NCBI RefSeq assembly: GCF_038087665.1
Contig: NZ_CP149925.1
Coordinates: forward strand, 2,046,870-2,110,869
DNA length: 64,000 nt
Direction of reading: 5' to 3'
Source: Gallaecimonas sp. GXIMD4217
GTDB taxonomy: Bacteria; Pseudomonadota; Gammaproteobacteria; Enterobacterales; Gallaecimonadaceae
Position numbers and translations under genes: made by a program. The notes beneath the pieces are model-generated. The model had not been told where the DNA came from. It searched no databases and was given only the letters and a program-made list of their open reading frames with translations. Shown here one piece after another: positions 46,145 to 54,899 of this stretch (the stretch's first letter is position 1; each line of letters starts with the position of its first letter).

Positions 46145-46413
46145 CACCAACAAGCGCGTCACGGCGCTGCCTGTTACGAACCCTGGCGCTGCCGGGAGCT
46201 GGCTTGAAAGCATCATCCCTGCTAAGTGGCTGTCTAGCATGCCCTGTGCTGCGCCGTCCGCTTACGGTTTCGAAGGCGGTGGGGCACGTTACCGGCAGTC
46301 CGGATCGGTATTTTCTTTAAAACGCTACCAGTGAGTTACCGTGGTAGCATCATCATAGAAAAACCATGCCAGGCAGCACCAAATCTGATCGATCATCGAC
46401 GCCTAAGTGATTC

Positions 46414-46698
46414 ATGAAACTGCACCAATACCGGCTTTACCTGTTGGCCAGAAAGGAAATCAGAAACGGCAGGCTACTTCAGGTGGCTATTTTTGGCGTT
46501 GCTGGCGGCCTGTTTTTGGCCTATGTCAGCTTCAACGGCGGAATGCTGCTTGGGTTCGTGGGGTTCTTCGTGGCTCACCGGCGCATGATGCGGCGCATCC
46601 ACACCATACCCTGCCCCGCTTGCGGTGCCCCCTACGGGGTCCACTTGGGGTATTGGGGCCAGATCAAGGTCCCCGAATGGTGCCAATCATGCCAGTAG
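46414..46698 (+). CDS. Small membrane protein with C-terminal zinc ribbon
   Basis: 94 aa: basic N-terminus, two adjacent membrane segments (VAIFGVAGGLFLAYVSF and GMLLGFVGFFVAH), a basic RRMMRRIH linker and a zinc-ribbon-like CPACG...CQSC pair at the C-terminus. It would place a small metal-bound knuckle at the cytosolic face. Family not recognised; no obvious ribosome site. Confidence 0.65.
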   Translation: MKLHQYRLYLLARKEIRNGRLLQVAIFGVAGGLFLAYVSFNGGMLLGFVGFFVAHRRMMRRIHTIPCPACGAPYGVHLGYWGQIKVPEWCQSCQ

Positions 46699-46721
46699 CC
46701 AGCTAAAGCTAAAACCACAAA

Positions 46722-46746
46722 AAAGCCGCCCTGATGGGCGGCCTTT
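46722..46746. terminator. Terminator of the maiA operon (bidirectional)
   Basis: Stem AAAGCCGCCC/GGGCGGCCTTT with loop TGAT and A/T runs on both sides, located 16 bp after maiA on the minus strand. Confidence 0.85.
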
Positions 46747-46762
46747 ATCATCTTGGAATGCC

Positions 46763-47404
46763 TTACAGCACGGCGTCGGGCTGGGCCTCGGGGGCAGCCT
46801 GGCTGATGGCTTCCACCAGCATCAGTCGCTCGTAAACGGCCACCAGGGTCGGGTACGGGCTCAAGTCCACCTTGAAGCGCTCGGCATTGTAGACCTGGGG
46901 CACCAGGCACAGATCCGCCAGGGTAATGCTATTGCCGAAGCAGTACTCGCCGGCGGTCTCCTGGAGGCGCTTCTCGAAGGCGGCGAAACCCACCTGGATC
47001 CAGTGGTGGTACCAGGCGCTCTTCTGCTCGTCGCTCACGCCCAGCTCGCCGGCCAGGTACTGCAGCACCCTCAGGTTGTTGAGGGGATGCACGTCGCAGG
47101 CGATATCCAGGGCCAGGGCCCGCACCTGGGCGCGCTCGGCCGGATCCCTGGGCAGCAGCGGCAGTTCCGGGTAGCGCTCGTCCAGGTACTCGATGATGGC
47201 CAGGGACTGGTTGATGACCAAGTCGCCGTCCACCAGGGTGGGCACCAGCTCGGCGGGGTTCAGGGCCGCATACTCGGCCTTGTGCTGCTCGCCGCCGTCC
47301 CTGACCAGATGCACCGGCAGCTGCTCGGCGACCAGGCCCTTGAGGTTCAGGGCCATCCGGACCCGGTAGGCGGCGGAGCTGCGCCAGTAGCCGTAAAGCT
47401 TCAT
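46763..47404 (-). CDS. maiA: Maleylacetoacetate isomerase
   Basis: 213 aa zeta-class glutathione transferase that converts maleylacetoacetate to fumarylacetoacetate. N-terminal thioredoxin-like domain with YWRSSAAYRVRMALNLKG (the SSxxYRVR motif binding glutathione), then NPAELVPTLVDGD and INQSLAIIEYLDE. The helical C-terminal domain follows. ATG 47404 is two bases upstream of the fah stop region, so start and stop nearly touch; last gene of the operon. Confidence 0.95.
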   Translation of the reverse strand: MKLYGYWRSSAAYRVRMALNLKGLVAEQLPVHLVRDGGEQHKAEYAALNPAELVPTLVDGDLVINQSLAIIEYLDERYPELPLLPRDPAERAQVRALALDIACDVHPLNNLRVLQYLAGELGVSDEQKSAWYHHWIQVGFAAFEKRLQETAGEYCFGNSITLADLCLVPQVYNAERFKVDLSPYPTLVAVYERLMLVEAISQAAPEAQPDAVL

Positions 47405-47405
47405 G

Positions 47406-48392
47406 TTACGCCTCGTATTTGACGATGGTCTGGTCGATGGCGCCGAAGATGGAGCTGCCGTCCTTGTCGAACATCTCGATGCGCACCTTGTCACCGAACT
47501 TCATGAAGGAAGTCTGGGGCGCGCCCTGATCGATGGTCTCCAGCATGCGCACCTCGGCCAGGCAGGAAGAGCCCTTGGATCTGTCGTAGTTGGAGATGGT
47601 GCCGGAGCCGATGATGGCGCCGGCGCCCAGGGGACGGGTCTTGGCGGCATGGGCGACCAGGGTCGGGAAGTTGAAGGTCATGTCCACGCCGCAGTCCGGC
47701 TCGCCGAACAGCTTGTCGTTGAGGCGGGTGGTCAGCGGCAGGTGGAGCTTGCCGTCTTCATAGACATGGGCCAGCTCGTCCGGGGTCACGGCCACCGGCG
47801 AGAAGGCGCTGGAGGGCTTGGACTGGAAGAAGCCAAAGCCCTTGGCCAGCTCGCCCGGGATCAGGCCGCGCAGGGACACGTCGTTGACCAGCATGAACAG
47901 CAAAATGTGCTCGGCGGCCTCTTCCGGAGACACGCCCATGGGCACGTCGTCGGTGATCACCGCCACTTCCGATTCGAAGTCGATGCCCCAGTCCTCGGAG
48001 CCGAGCGGCACATTGTCGCGGGGACCGATAAAGGAATCGGAGCCGCCCTGGTACATCAGCGGATCGGTCCAGAAGGTTTCCGGCATCTCGGCGCCGCGGG
48101 CCTTACGCACCAGCTCCACGTGGTTGACGTAGGCGGAGCCGTCGGCCCACTGGTAGGCGCGGGGCAGCGGCGATTCGCACTGGCCCTGGTCGAAGGCCAT
48201 GGCGCCGTCGATGGTGCCGGCGTTCAGAGCCTGGTAGATCTCGTCCAGCCTGGGCGCCAGCTCGGCCCAGTTGTCGATGGCCGCCTGCAGGGTGGCGGCG
48301 ATCTGGGGCACGGCCACGGCCTTGCTCAGATCCTTGGACACGACCACCAGCTGGCCGTCACGGGTACCGTTTTTCAGTGTTGCGAGTTTCAT
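47406..48392 (-). CDS. Fumarylacetoacetate hydrolase
   Basis: 328 aa FAH-family hydrolase that cleaves fumarylacetoacetate to fumarate and acetoacetate. Metal-binding motif WGIDFESEVAVITDDVP and the downstream KGFGFFQSKPSSAFSPVAVTP are typical of bacterial tyrosine-pathway FAH. Between hmgA and maiA with 1-2 bp spacing. Confidence 0.95.
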   Translation of the reverse strand: MKLATLKNGTRDGQLVVVSKDLSKAVAVPQIAATLQAAIDNWAELAPRLDEIYQALNAGTIDGAMAFDQGQCESPLPRAYQWADGSAYVNHVELVRKARGAEMPETFWTDPLMYQGGSDSFIGPRDNVPLGSEDWGIDFESEVAVITDDVPMGVSPEEAAEHILLFMLVNDVSLRGLIPGELAKGFGFFQSKPSSAFSPVAVTPDELAHVYEDGKLHLPLTTRLNDKLFGEPDCGVDMTFNFPTLVAHAAKTRPLGAGAIIGSGTISNYDRSKGSSCLAEVRMLETIDQGAPQTSFMKFGDKVRIEMFDKDGSSIFGAIDQTIVKYEA

Positions 48393-48394
48393 CT

Positions 48395-49525
48395 TTATCC
48401 TTGGCTTTTCCAGCTGTTGACGTAGTCCGGGTTCTCGGTGCCCAGGGCCGGCTCGTGTACCTCCAGGGCGTCCCTGGTGTCGAGCATCACCGCCACTTCG
48501 TCGGTGAATTTCTTCTTGTACTCCATGCCGGCCTTGAAGGCCTTGGGATGAGGACCATGGGTGAAACCGGCCGGGTGGAAGGTCATCATGCCGCGCTCGA
48601 TGTTGTCGCGGCTGAAGAAGTCACCGGCATGGTAGAAGAGGACTTCGTCAAAGTCGTCATTGTTGTGGTAGAAGGGCACCTTGAGCGCGCCCGGATCGGA
48701 CTCGATGGGCCGCGGCACGAAGGTGCAGATCACGAAGCGCGCCGCCACGAAGGTGGTGTGGGCGCTGGGCGGCAGGTGGTAGCGGTGGCTCATCAGCGGA
48801 CGGATGTCGCGCCAGTTGATGCGCACCACGCTGAGGTCACCGTGCCAGCCGATGGCGTCCAGGGGGTTGAACGGGTAGGTGACGGTGCTGACCTGGCCGT
48901 GGCGCTTGATCTCCAGCTGCCAGGTGTTTTCGTCCTGCTGGGCCAGGAAGGCGTCGTTGATCTCTGGCACGTCCAGCATGGCGGTGTCGAAGATGGCCTG
49001 GGGACCCAGGATGCCCTTCTCCGGCAGCTTGTAGTGGTCGTTGGTGGCCTCGATCATCAGCACGTACATGGGGCCCTTGGGCTCGATGCGCCACATGGTG
49101 CCCCGAGGGATCATCACGTAGTCGCCGTCGCGCAGGCTCATGTGGCCGAAGTCGCAGTAGAAATCGGCCTCGCCTTCGTGGATGAACAGCAGGTCATCGC
49201 CGTCGGCGTTGCGGGCCAGGCGCTCCATCTTGGCGCTGGGACGCCAGATCCGGTACTTGCAGCTGGCGTTGGACAGCACCATGTCGGCGCCCCAGGGGCT
49301 GTTGCCCTCGCCCTGGACCTGGTTCAGGTCAAACAGGCGCGGGCGCAGCGGGCCTTGCCAGTCTGTCCAGCCGGTGGGGGCGTGGCGATGATGGATATGG
49401 GCGGTGGGGCCGAAGAAGCCCTCCTTGCCCATCTCGCGCTCGTAGATGCCCTCCTCCGGGAAATCCGCATGGGCCTGGCGCGAATGCTGGCCCTGCTTGA
49501 GGGGGTGGTTGATCCAGTTACGCAT
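48395..49525 (-). CDS. hmgA: Homogentisate 1,2-dioxygenase
   Basis: 376 aa Fe(II) ring-cleaving enzyme making maleylacetoacetate. Iron ligands lie in HNNDDFDEVLFYHAGDF and TFHPAGFTHGPHP. The N-terminus is shorter than eukaryotic homologues, matching the bacterial group that pairs with HppD. Overlaps the 3' end of hppD by 8 bp, showing coupling. Confidence 0.95.
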   Translation of the reverse strand: MRNWINHPLKQGQHSRQAHADFPEEGIYEREMGKEGFFGPTAHIHHRHAPTGWTDWQGPLRPRLFDLNQVQGEGNSPWGADMVLSNASCKYRIWRPSAKMERLARNADGDDLLFIHEGEADFYCDFGHMSLRDGDYVMIPRGTMWRIEPKGPMYVLMIEATNDHYKLPEKGILGPQAIFDTAMLDVPEINDAFLAQQDENTWQLEIKRHGQVSTVTYPFNPLDAIGWHGDLSVVRINWRDIRPLMSHRYHLPPSAHTTFVAARFVICTFVPRPIESDPGALKVPFYHNNDDFDEVLFYHAGDFFSRDNIERGMMTFHPAGFTHGPHPKAFKAGMEYKKKFTDEVAVMLDTRDALEVHEPALGTENPDYVNSWKSQG

Positions 49526-50597
49526 CGCTGAGCACTCCGCGGCGGATCTGATCTTCCTCGATGGACTCGAACAGGGCCTTGAAGTTGCCCTCGCCGAAGC
49601 CTTCGTTGCCCTTACGCTGGATGATCTCGAAGAACACCGGGCCTATGACGGTGTCGGTGAAGATCTGCAGCAGGATGCCGTCCTTCATGGGGGCGCCGTC
49701 GATGAGGATGCGCAGCTCCTTGAGCAGATCCAGGTCTTCCTCGTGGCCTTCCACGCGGCTGTTGACCTTCTCGTAGTAGGTGTCCGGGGTGAACATGAAC
49801 TTGGTGCCGCGGTCGCGCAGGCTCTTGACGGTCTCGTAGATGTCGTCCGTGGTCAGGGCGATGTGCTGGATGCCTTCGCCGTTGTATTCCTTGATGAATT
49901 CCTCGATCTGGGACTTGTCGTCGGAGGATTCGTTGATGGGGATGCGGATCTTGCCGCAGGGGGCGGTCATGGCCTTGGAAACCAGGCCGGTCAGCTTGCC
50001 TTCGATGTCGAAGTAGCGGATCTCACGGAAGTTGCCGATCTTCTCGTAGAAGTTGGCCCACACCGCCATGTTGCCGCGGCGCACGTTGTGGGTCAGGTGG
50101 TCGATCTCGTAGAGGCCGGCGTTGACGCGGGCCATGCGCTCCTGGAAGTCGGGGTAGAATTCAAAGTCGACGCCGTAGATGTCCTTCTCGCCGTACATGT
50201 CCACGAAGTACAGCAGCGACTCGCCGATGCCGTACACGGCCGGCACGTTGATTTCCATGGGGCCGACCGGGTTGGCGTAGGCCTTGGCGCCGTTTTCCAG
50301 GGCGTGCTCGTAGGCCTTCTTGGCGTCGGTGACGCGGAAGGCCATGGCGCAGACGGAGGGGCCGTGCTCGCGGGCGAACTGCTCGGCCTGGCTGTTGGGC
50401 TGGCCGTTGACGATGAAGTTGATGTCGCCCTGGCGATACAGCCAGGCGTCCTTGTGCTTGTGCTTGGCCACTTCGGCGAAGCCCAGGGAGACGAAGAGAT
50501 CTTTCAGCTTCTGGATGCCCTCGGCGTCGGCGGCGGTGTACTCGACAAACTCGAAACCGTCGGTGCCCAGGGGGTTGTAACTGGTATCTACTGACAT
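49518..50597 (-). CDS. hppD: 4-Hydroxyphenylpyruvate dioxygenase
   Basis: 359 aa Fe(II) enzyme converting 4-hydroxyphenylpyruvate to homogentisate. Two vicinal-oxygen-chelate halves. Metal ligands: His in IDHLTHNVRRG, His in GIQHIALTTDDIYETV and Glu in FFEIIQRKGNEGFGEGNF. First gene of hppD-hmgA-fah-maiA; its leader carries two strong inverted repeats (50629-50652, 50674-50687). Confidence 0.96.
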   Translation of the reverse strand: MSVDTSYNPLGTDGFEFVEYTAADAEGIQKLKDLFVSLGFAEVAKHKHKDAWLYRQGDINFIVNGQPNSQAEQFAREHGPSVCAMAFRVTDAKKAYEHALENGAKAYANPVGPMEINVPAVYGIGESLLYFVDMYGEKDIYGVDFEFYPDFQERMARVNAGLYEIDHLTHNVRRGNMAVWANFYEKIGNFREIRYFDIEGKLTGLVSKAMTAPCGKIRIPINESSDDKSQIEEFIKEYNGEGIQHIALTTDDIYETVKSLRDRGTKFMFTPDTYYEKVNSRVEGHEEDLDLLKELRILIDGAPMKDGILLQIFTDTVIGPVFFEIIQRKGNEGFGEGNFKALFESIEEDQIRRGVLSDA

Positions 50598-50628
50598 TGC
50601 TGCTTCCTCTTCTTCAAATAGGGGTTGT

Positions 50629-50652
50629 GGTTATACATCCTGAGGTATAACC
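50629..50652 (-). promoter_or_regulatory. Inverted repeat in the hppD leader
   Basis: GGTTATAC and GTATAACC, perfectly complementary, separated by 8 bp, starting 32 bp upstream of the hppD ATG. Either a regulator dimer site or an mRNA hairpin; flanking AGGGG/CCCCT extends the symmetry. Confidence 0.65.
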
Positions 50653-50673
50653 CCTTGGACAGCAGAGGTTAAC

Positions 50674-50687
50674 CCTTTACGTAAAGG
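50674..50687 (-). promoter_or_regulatory. 14-bp palindrome upstream of hppD
   Basis: CCTTTACGTAAAGG is perfectly palindromic. Its GTAAA half overlaps a weak TyrR-like arrangement (about 8 of 12 positions of TGTAAA-N6-TTTACA at 50680-50697). Likely an operator for the tyrosine-degradation operon; which protein binds is not known. Confidence 0.55.
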
Positions 50688-50803
50688 TCAGATTTCCCTG
50701 ATCTGCGTCAATTATTGCTGACACTACCCACCCCAGGGGCCGAAGCGGCCGCCCGGCCGGGGCGAAACGGCAACATGGCCCCAAAATCCCTGTCACGAAG
50801 AGT

Positions 50804-51283
50804 TTACAGCAGCCAGCGCTGGGGGTAGGCCTGGCCCCGCACGCCCCTGTTGTAGGCCACGGCCACCGCCACGATCAGCACGGTGCCGGTCAGCACCGGC
50901 GACACCAGGAAGGACCAATCCTGGCCGGTCAGCATCACCACCAGGGGGTTGGCGCCTGCCGGCGGGTGGGTGGTGTCGGTGACCAGCATGGCCATCACCC
51001 CCAGGCCGCAGGCCAGGGCCAGGGCGGCGGGACCGGCCCCGAACAGCTGCAGGCAGCACAGGCCGATCAGACTGGTGAGCAGGTGGCCAAGGACGATGTT
51101 GCGGGGCTGGGCCAGGGGGCTTTGCGGCAGGCCAAAGGCAATGACCATGGTGGCACCGAAGGGGGCCATCAGCCACAGGCCCTGGCCGGACAGGTCCAGC
51201 AGCGCCAGCAGGCCGATGCAGCAGGCGGCGCCCAGGCCGGCGACCAGGGCCGGCAGGAATCGGGAACGGAGTTGGGCAAGCAT
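50804..51283 (-). CDS. HPP family membrane protein
   Basis: 159 aa, four to five membrane helices. The motif TDTTHPPAGANPL gives the family its name; LMAPFGATMVIAFGLP and SPLAQPRNIVLGH are also conserved. Some HPP proteins transport nitrite into chloroplasts; here the substrate is unknown. ATG 51283 has GAGGTG just upstream; the GTG three codons earlier is less likely. Divergent from a TetR gene with a shared operator. Confidence 0.88.
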   Translation of the reverse strand: MLAQLRSRFLPALVAGLGAACCIGLLALLDLSGQGLWLMAPFGATMVIAFGLPQSPLAQPRNIVLGHLLTSLIGLCCLQLFGAGPAALALACGLGVMAMLVTDTTHPPAGANPLVVMLTGQDWSFLVSPVLTGTVLIVAVAVAYNRGVRGQAYPQRWLL

Positions 51284-51297
51284 GGAAAACACCTCAA

Positions 51298-51336
51298 GTA
51301 GACAAATCGGTCTACAAACTAGACCGACTTGTCTAC
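51298..51336. promoter_or_regulatory. Long palindromic operator between HPP and TetR genes
   Basis: Two 17-bp arms, GTAGACAAATCGGTCTA and TAGACCGACTTGTCTAC, are inverted complements with one mismatch around a 5-bp spacer. Each arm itself holds a TAGAC/GTCTA pair. A typical TetR operator in a divergent promoter, predicting repression of both genes. Confidence 0.85.
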
Positions 51337-51382
51337 CTGTGTCAATATGGCGCCATTGAAGATCAGCTCCAGAGCCCTAGCC

Positions 51383-51952
51383 ATGTCCGCCAAACGCCAG
51401 CAACTTGTCGACACCGCCCTGGCCCACTTCTACCGCAGCGGCATCCACGCCACCGGCATCAATGACCTGCTGGGGGCCGCCGGCGTGGCCAAGAAGACCC
51501 TGTACAGCCACTTCGCCGGCAAGGAGGAGCTGGTGCTGGCGGCCCTGGCCGAGCGGGACAAGCGTTTTTACGACTGGCTGCGAGCCAGGCTCACCGCCAC
51601 GGCCCCGGGCGAGGCGCGCCTGGAGGCGCTGTTCCTGGCCCTGGACGACTGGTTCAACGACAGGGTGCCGGCCCTGGCGCCCTTTCTGGGCTGCTTCTTT
51701 ATCAACGCCTGTGGCGAATACAGCGAGGCCGCCAGCCCGGTGCATCAGGCCTGCCGGGCCCACAAGGTAAGGATACTGGCACTGCTGGAGACGGAGCTGG
51801 CCAGCCACTGCCCGGGCGCCGATGCCAGGGCCCTGGCCGAGGCGCTGCAACTCCTGAAGGAAGGCGCCATCAGCCGGGCCCATGTGGAAGGGGACAGGGA
51901 CGCCGCCCTGGCCGCCCTGCCCCTGGCCAGGCTGCTGTGGCAGCGGCCATGA
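51383..51952 (+). CDS. TetR family regulator
   Basis: 189 aa. N-terminal HTH: ALAHFYRSGIHATGINDLL then GVAKKTLYSHFAGKEEL, the TetR signature. C-terminal ligand domain similar to those regulating small transport genes. ATG 51383 begins the conserved part; the frame is open 54 bp further upstream, but that would extend into the operator side. Likely represses the divergent HPP gene and itself. Confidence 0.92.
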   Translation: MSAKRQQLVDTALAHFYRSGIHATGINDLLGAAGVAKKTLYSHFAGKEELVLAALAERDKRFYDWLRARLTATAPGEARLEALFLALDDWFNDRVPALAPFLGCFFINACGEYSEAASPVHQACRAHKVRILALLETELASHCPGADARALAEALQLLKEGAISRAHVEGDRDAALAALPLARLLWQRP

Positions 51953-51956
51953 AAAA

Positions 51957-51976
51957 AGGCGCCCCTGGGCGCCTTG
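51957..51976. terminator. Terminator between TetR and tyrR
   Basis: Stem AAGGCGCCC/GGGCGCCTT with an A-run before it and TTGTTC after it, between convergent genes. Confidence 0.75.
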
Positions 51977-51977
51977 T

Positions 51978-53534
51978 TCAGCTCTTCTTGTTACGGCCTA
52001 TGCCGTATTCCCTGAGCTTGTTGGCGATGGCGGTGTGGGACACCCCCAGTTTCTTGGCCAGTTGCCGCGACGACGGGTAGGCGGGATAGAGCCGTTCCAG
52101 CAGGCTGGCCTCGAAGCGCTTCATGGCCTCGTCCAGGGTGCCGTCGAAGGCGTTGTCGGCATAGCCGAAGCTGGGGGTGTGGCTGGGCAGCTCCAGGTGG
52201 CGGGGCTCTATGATCTCCCCTTCCAGCAGCGACACCGCCCTCAGCAGGCTGTTCTCCAGCTGGCGCACATTGCCGGGCCAGGTGTAGTTGGCCAGCAGGT
52301 TCTGGGCCGCCTGGCTCAAGGCCACCGGCTCCCGGCCCAGGGCGGCGCAGTGGCGCTCGATGAACAGCTGGGCCAGTGGCAAAACATCGTCCTTGCGCTC
52401 ACGCAGGGCCGGCAGCTTCAGGTGCAGCACGTTGAGGCGGTAGTAGAGATCTTCGCGGAAGCTGCCCTGCTGGCAGAGATCCGGCAGGGAACGCTGGGTG
52501 GCGCAGATGATGCGCACGTTCACCTTCACCTCCTGCTCGTCGCCGACCCGGCGGAAGGTACCGTTTTGCAGCAGCCTGAGCAGCTTGACCTGGATCGGCA
52601 GGGCCAGATCGCCCACCTCGTCCAGAAACACGGTGCCGCCGTCGGCGGTCTCGAAGATGCCGCGTTTGCCCTTGTCGCTGGCGCCGGCAAAGGCGCCCGG
52701 GCCATAGCCGAACAGCTCGGTCTCGGCGACGCTGTCCGGCAACGAGGCGCAGTTGAGCACCAAAAAGGGCTTGGCCCGACGCAGGCTGGACTCGTGGCAG
52801 GCCCGGGCCAGCAGCTCCTTGCCGGTGCCGGTCTCGCCCTGGATCAGCAGCGGCGCGTCCAGCTGGGCCAGCTTCCTGGCCTGGCGCAGCACCTTCTTCA
52901 TGGCGCTGGATTCGGCCAGGATGGCGTCCAGGGAAGCGGCGCCCTCCTGGGCCTGGGTGATCTGGGAGCCAAGGCGGTGCGGCGCCTTGGCGGTGATCAC
53001 GGCCCCGGCCAGGGTCGGCCTGTCCTGCTCGTCGCGGACCCAGATGGGCAGGAAGTCCGCCAGCAGCCGCTGTCCGCCCAGCTTGACCAGCATGGACACC
53101 GGCACCGGCTCGTCTTCCTCCAGCCAGCGGCCCAGGTGGAAGCCCTGCAGCCATTGGCCCAGGGGTTCGCCGATCAGCTCCCTGGCGGTCAGCTTGAGCA
53201 CCTTGGCGGCGGCGGGGTTGATGACCAGGATCTTGCCCTTGGGATCCACGGAAATCATCGGATCCGGCAGGGTCTCCAGCAGGGTGGCCAGCTCGAAGTG
53301 ATCCCGCTCGGTGGGCATGAAGGGCACGGTGCGGACGTCGGAGACGCCGTCGATGCGGCGGATGGCCGGCATCAGGGTCTTGAGTTCGTCGAAATCCAGA
53401 TCCGGCAGGTGCAGATACATCTTGCCCACGGGGTCGACTTCGATACCCCGCAGGTCGATCTGGCGGTCGTAGAGAATGTCGAGCACTTCCCGGGCGATAC
53501 CGGGCCTGTCCTCGCAGAAGATTTCCAGGCGCAT
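51978..53534 (-). CDS. tyrR: TyrR/PhhR-type aromatic amino acid regulator
   Basis: 518 aa: ACT domain (RLEIFCEDRPGIAREVLDIL), PAS domain (DPMISVDPKGKILVINPAAA), AAA+ domain (GETGTGKELLARACH Walker A; GGTVFLDEVGDL Walker B) and a C-terminal HTH (SRQLAKKLGVSHTAIANKL). The sigma-54 contact loop reads GAFAGA rather than GAFTGA. E. coli TyrR has lost this loop, whereas Pseudomonas PhhR, which can act with sigma-54, retains it. It lies between the two Phe/Tyr degradation operons, which it probably controls. ATG 53534 gives the conserved start. Confidence 0.95.
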   Translation of the reverse strand: MRLEIFCEDRPGIAREVLDILYDRQIDLRGIEVDPVGKMYLHLPDLDFDELKTLMPAIRRIDGVSDVRTVPFMPTERDHFELATLLETLPDPMISVDPKGKILVINPAAAKVLKLTARELIGEPLGQWLQGFHLGRWLEEDEPVPVSMLVKLGGQRLLADFLPIWVRDEQDRPTLAGAVITAKAPHRLGSQITQAQEGAASLDAILAESSAMKKVLRQARKLAQLDAPLLIQGETGTGKELLARACHESSLRRAKPFLVLNCASLPDSVAETELFGYGPGAFAGASDKGKRGIFETADGGTVFLDEVGDLALPIQVKLLRLLQNGTFRRVGDEQEVKVNVRIICATQRSLPDLCQQGSFREDLYYRLNVLHLKLPALRERKDDVLPLAQLFIERHCAALGREPVALSQAAQNLLANYTWPGNVRQLENSLLRAVSLLEGEIIEPRHLELPSHTPSFGYADNAFDGTLDEAMKRFEASLLERLYPAYPSSRQLAKKLGVSHTAIANKLREYGIGRNKKS

Positions 53535-53588
53535 GGGACTCACAAGAGCGCTGCTCGTGGGAGGGAATGATATAACGCCTTCAAAAAT

Positions 53589-53613
53589 AAGGCCATGCTT
53601 GTTGCATGGCCTT
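53589..53613 (-). terminator. Terminator of phhA-phhB
   Basis: Stem AAGGCCATGC/GCATGGCCTT with loop TTGTT. On the minus strand it is followed by ATTTTTGA, 20 bp after phhB. Confidence 0.85.
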
Positions 53614-53633
53614 TACTGGGGGCAAGTGCCGGC

Positions 53634-53972
53634 TCAGTCCAGCAGGGTGTCGGTCTTGGCCGCCATGATGAAGTCGTTGCGGTGCAGGCCGCCGATGGCG
53701 TGGGTCCACCAGGTGACGGTGACCTTGCCCCACTCCAGCAGGATGCCCGGGTGGTGGAACTCGTCCTCGGCCATCTGGGCGACCTTGTTGGCAAAGGCCC
53801 AGGCCAGCTTGAAGTTCTTGAACTTGTAGACGCGCTCCAGCTGCAGCACGCCGTCGCGGCTGACGGCGGCCCAGTCCGGGATCTCGCGGATCAGGCTGGC
53901 CAGCTCCTCATCGCTGACCTTGGGGGCGTCGGCGCGGCAAGCCTCACATTGTTGTTGGGCCAGTTGTGACAT
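53634..53972 (-). CDS. phhB: Pterin-4a-carbinolamine dehydratase
   Basis: 112 aa. Conserved [23 protein letters not shown] active-site block with the His pair. Recycles the pterin cofactor used by PhhA. An N-terminal CEAC motif is present, as in other bacterial PhhB. Placed 24 bp after phhA in the same operon. Confidence 0.96.
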   Translation of the reverse strand: MSQLAQQQCEACRADAPKVSDEELASLIREIPDWAAVSRDGVLQLERVYKFKNFKLAWAFANKVAQMAEDEFHHPGILLEWGKVTVTWWTHAIGGLHRNDFIMAAKTDTLLD

Positions 53973-53996
53973 TGTCCTTTCTCCTTCTTTGTTTTG

Positions 53997-54797
53997 TTAG
54001 CTGGCTTGCTTTTCTTTGGGTTCGAATTTGGGTTCAAAGAGCCCCAGGGCCTTGGCTTCTTCCACCTTGGCCATGATGTCCATCTTGGAGATCTCGAACA
54101 GGGAATCGATGCCGTCCAGCACGTAGTAGACCGGCTGCATGATGTCGATCCGGTACGGGGTACGCAAGGCATCGACGATAGCGAAGTCGTGGCGCTCCGG
54201 TACCTCGGAGTCCAGGGCGTACTGGGTCTCGCCCGGGGACGACAGTATGCCGCCGCCGTAGATGCGCAGGCCGTCGTTGGTCTTGAGCAGGCCGAACTCC
54301 ACCGTGAACCAGTACAGGCGGGCTAGGTAGACCCTGTCCTGCTTGCTGGCCGCCAGGCCCAGCTGGCCGTAGAGATGGGTGAAGTGGGCAAAGGCCGGGT
54401 TGGTCAGCAGCGGGCAGTGGCCGAAGATCTCGTGGAAGATGTCCGGCTCCTGCAGGTAGTCCAACTCCTCCCGGGTGCGGATGAAGGTGGCCACCGGGAA
54501 CTGCTTGTTGGCCAGCAGCCGGAAGAATTCGTCGAATGGGATCAACGCCGGTACCTGGGCCACCTGCCAGCCGGTGGTCTCGGCCAGCACCTTGTTGACC
54601 TCGTCCAGCTGGGGGATGCGGTCATGGGGCAGATCGAGCAGCTTGAGGCCGTCGATGTACTCCTGGCAGGCGCGGCCTTCGATACAGGCCAGCTGCCTGG
54701 TGATCAGGGTGTTCCAGATGGCGTTCTCTTCGTCCGTGTAGTGGATGCGCCCATCCGGCCCCGGCATTTTTGATACGTATTTGGTGCCTTTGGCCAT
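53997..54797 (-). CDS. phhA: Phenylalanine 4-hydroxylase
   Basis: 266 aa, tetrahydropterin-dependent, Fe(II) enzyme making tyrosine from phenylalanine. Iron ligands: the two His of IFHEIFGHCPLL and a Glu in FTVEFGLLK. Monodomain bacterial form without the regulatory ACT domain. First gene of phhAB; a TyrR-box-like sequence lies about 100 bp upstream. Confidence 0.97.
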   Translation of the reverse strand: MAKGTKYVSKMPGPDGRIHYTDEENAIWNTLITRQLACIEGRACQEYIDGLKLLDLPHDRIPQLDEVNKVLAETTGWQVAQVPALIPFDEFFRLLANKQFPVATFIRTREELDYLQEPDIFHEIFGHCPLLTNPAFAHFTHLYGQLGLAASKQDRVYLARLYWFTVEFGLLKTNDGLRIYGGGILSSPGETQYALDSEVPERHDFAIVDALRTPYRIDIMQPVYYVLDGIDSLFEISKMDIMAKVEEAKALGLFEPKFEPKEKQAS

Positions 54798-54863
54798 GAT
54801 GCCTTCCTTCCAGTCAGGGGTTCTTTACGTTAGACAGCGACTCTACAGACCCCGCCAGACATG

Positions 54864-54893
54864 AAAAAGCCCCCTGGAGTGGTCAGAGGGCTT
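54864..54893 (-). terminator. Terminator of the methionine gamma-lyase-like gene
   Basis: On the minus strand: AAAGCCC, a variable loop, GGGGGCTTTTT. It sits between the lyase stop codon and phhA, inside the phhA control region. Confidence 0.75.
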
Positions 54894-54899
54894 TACGGT

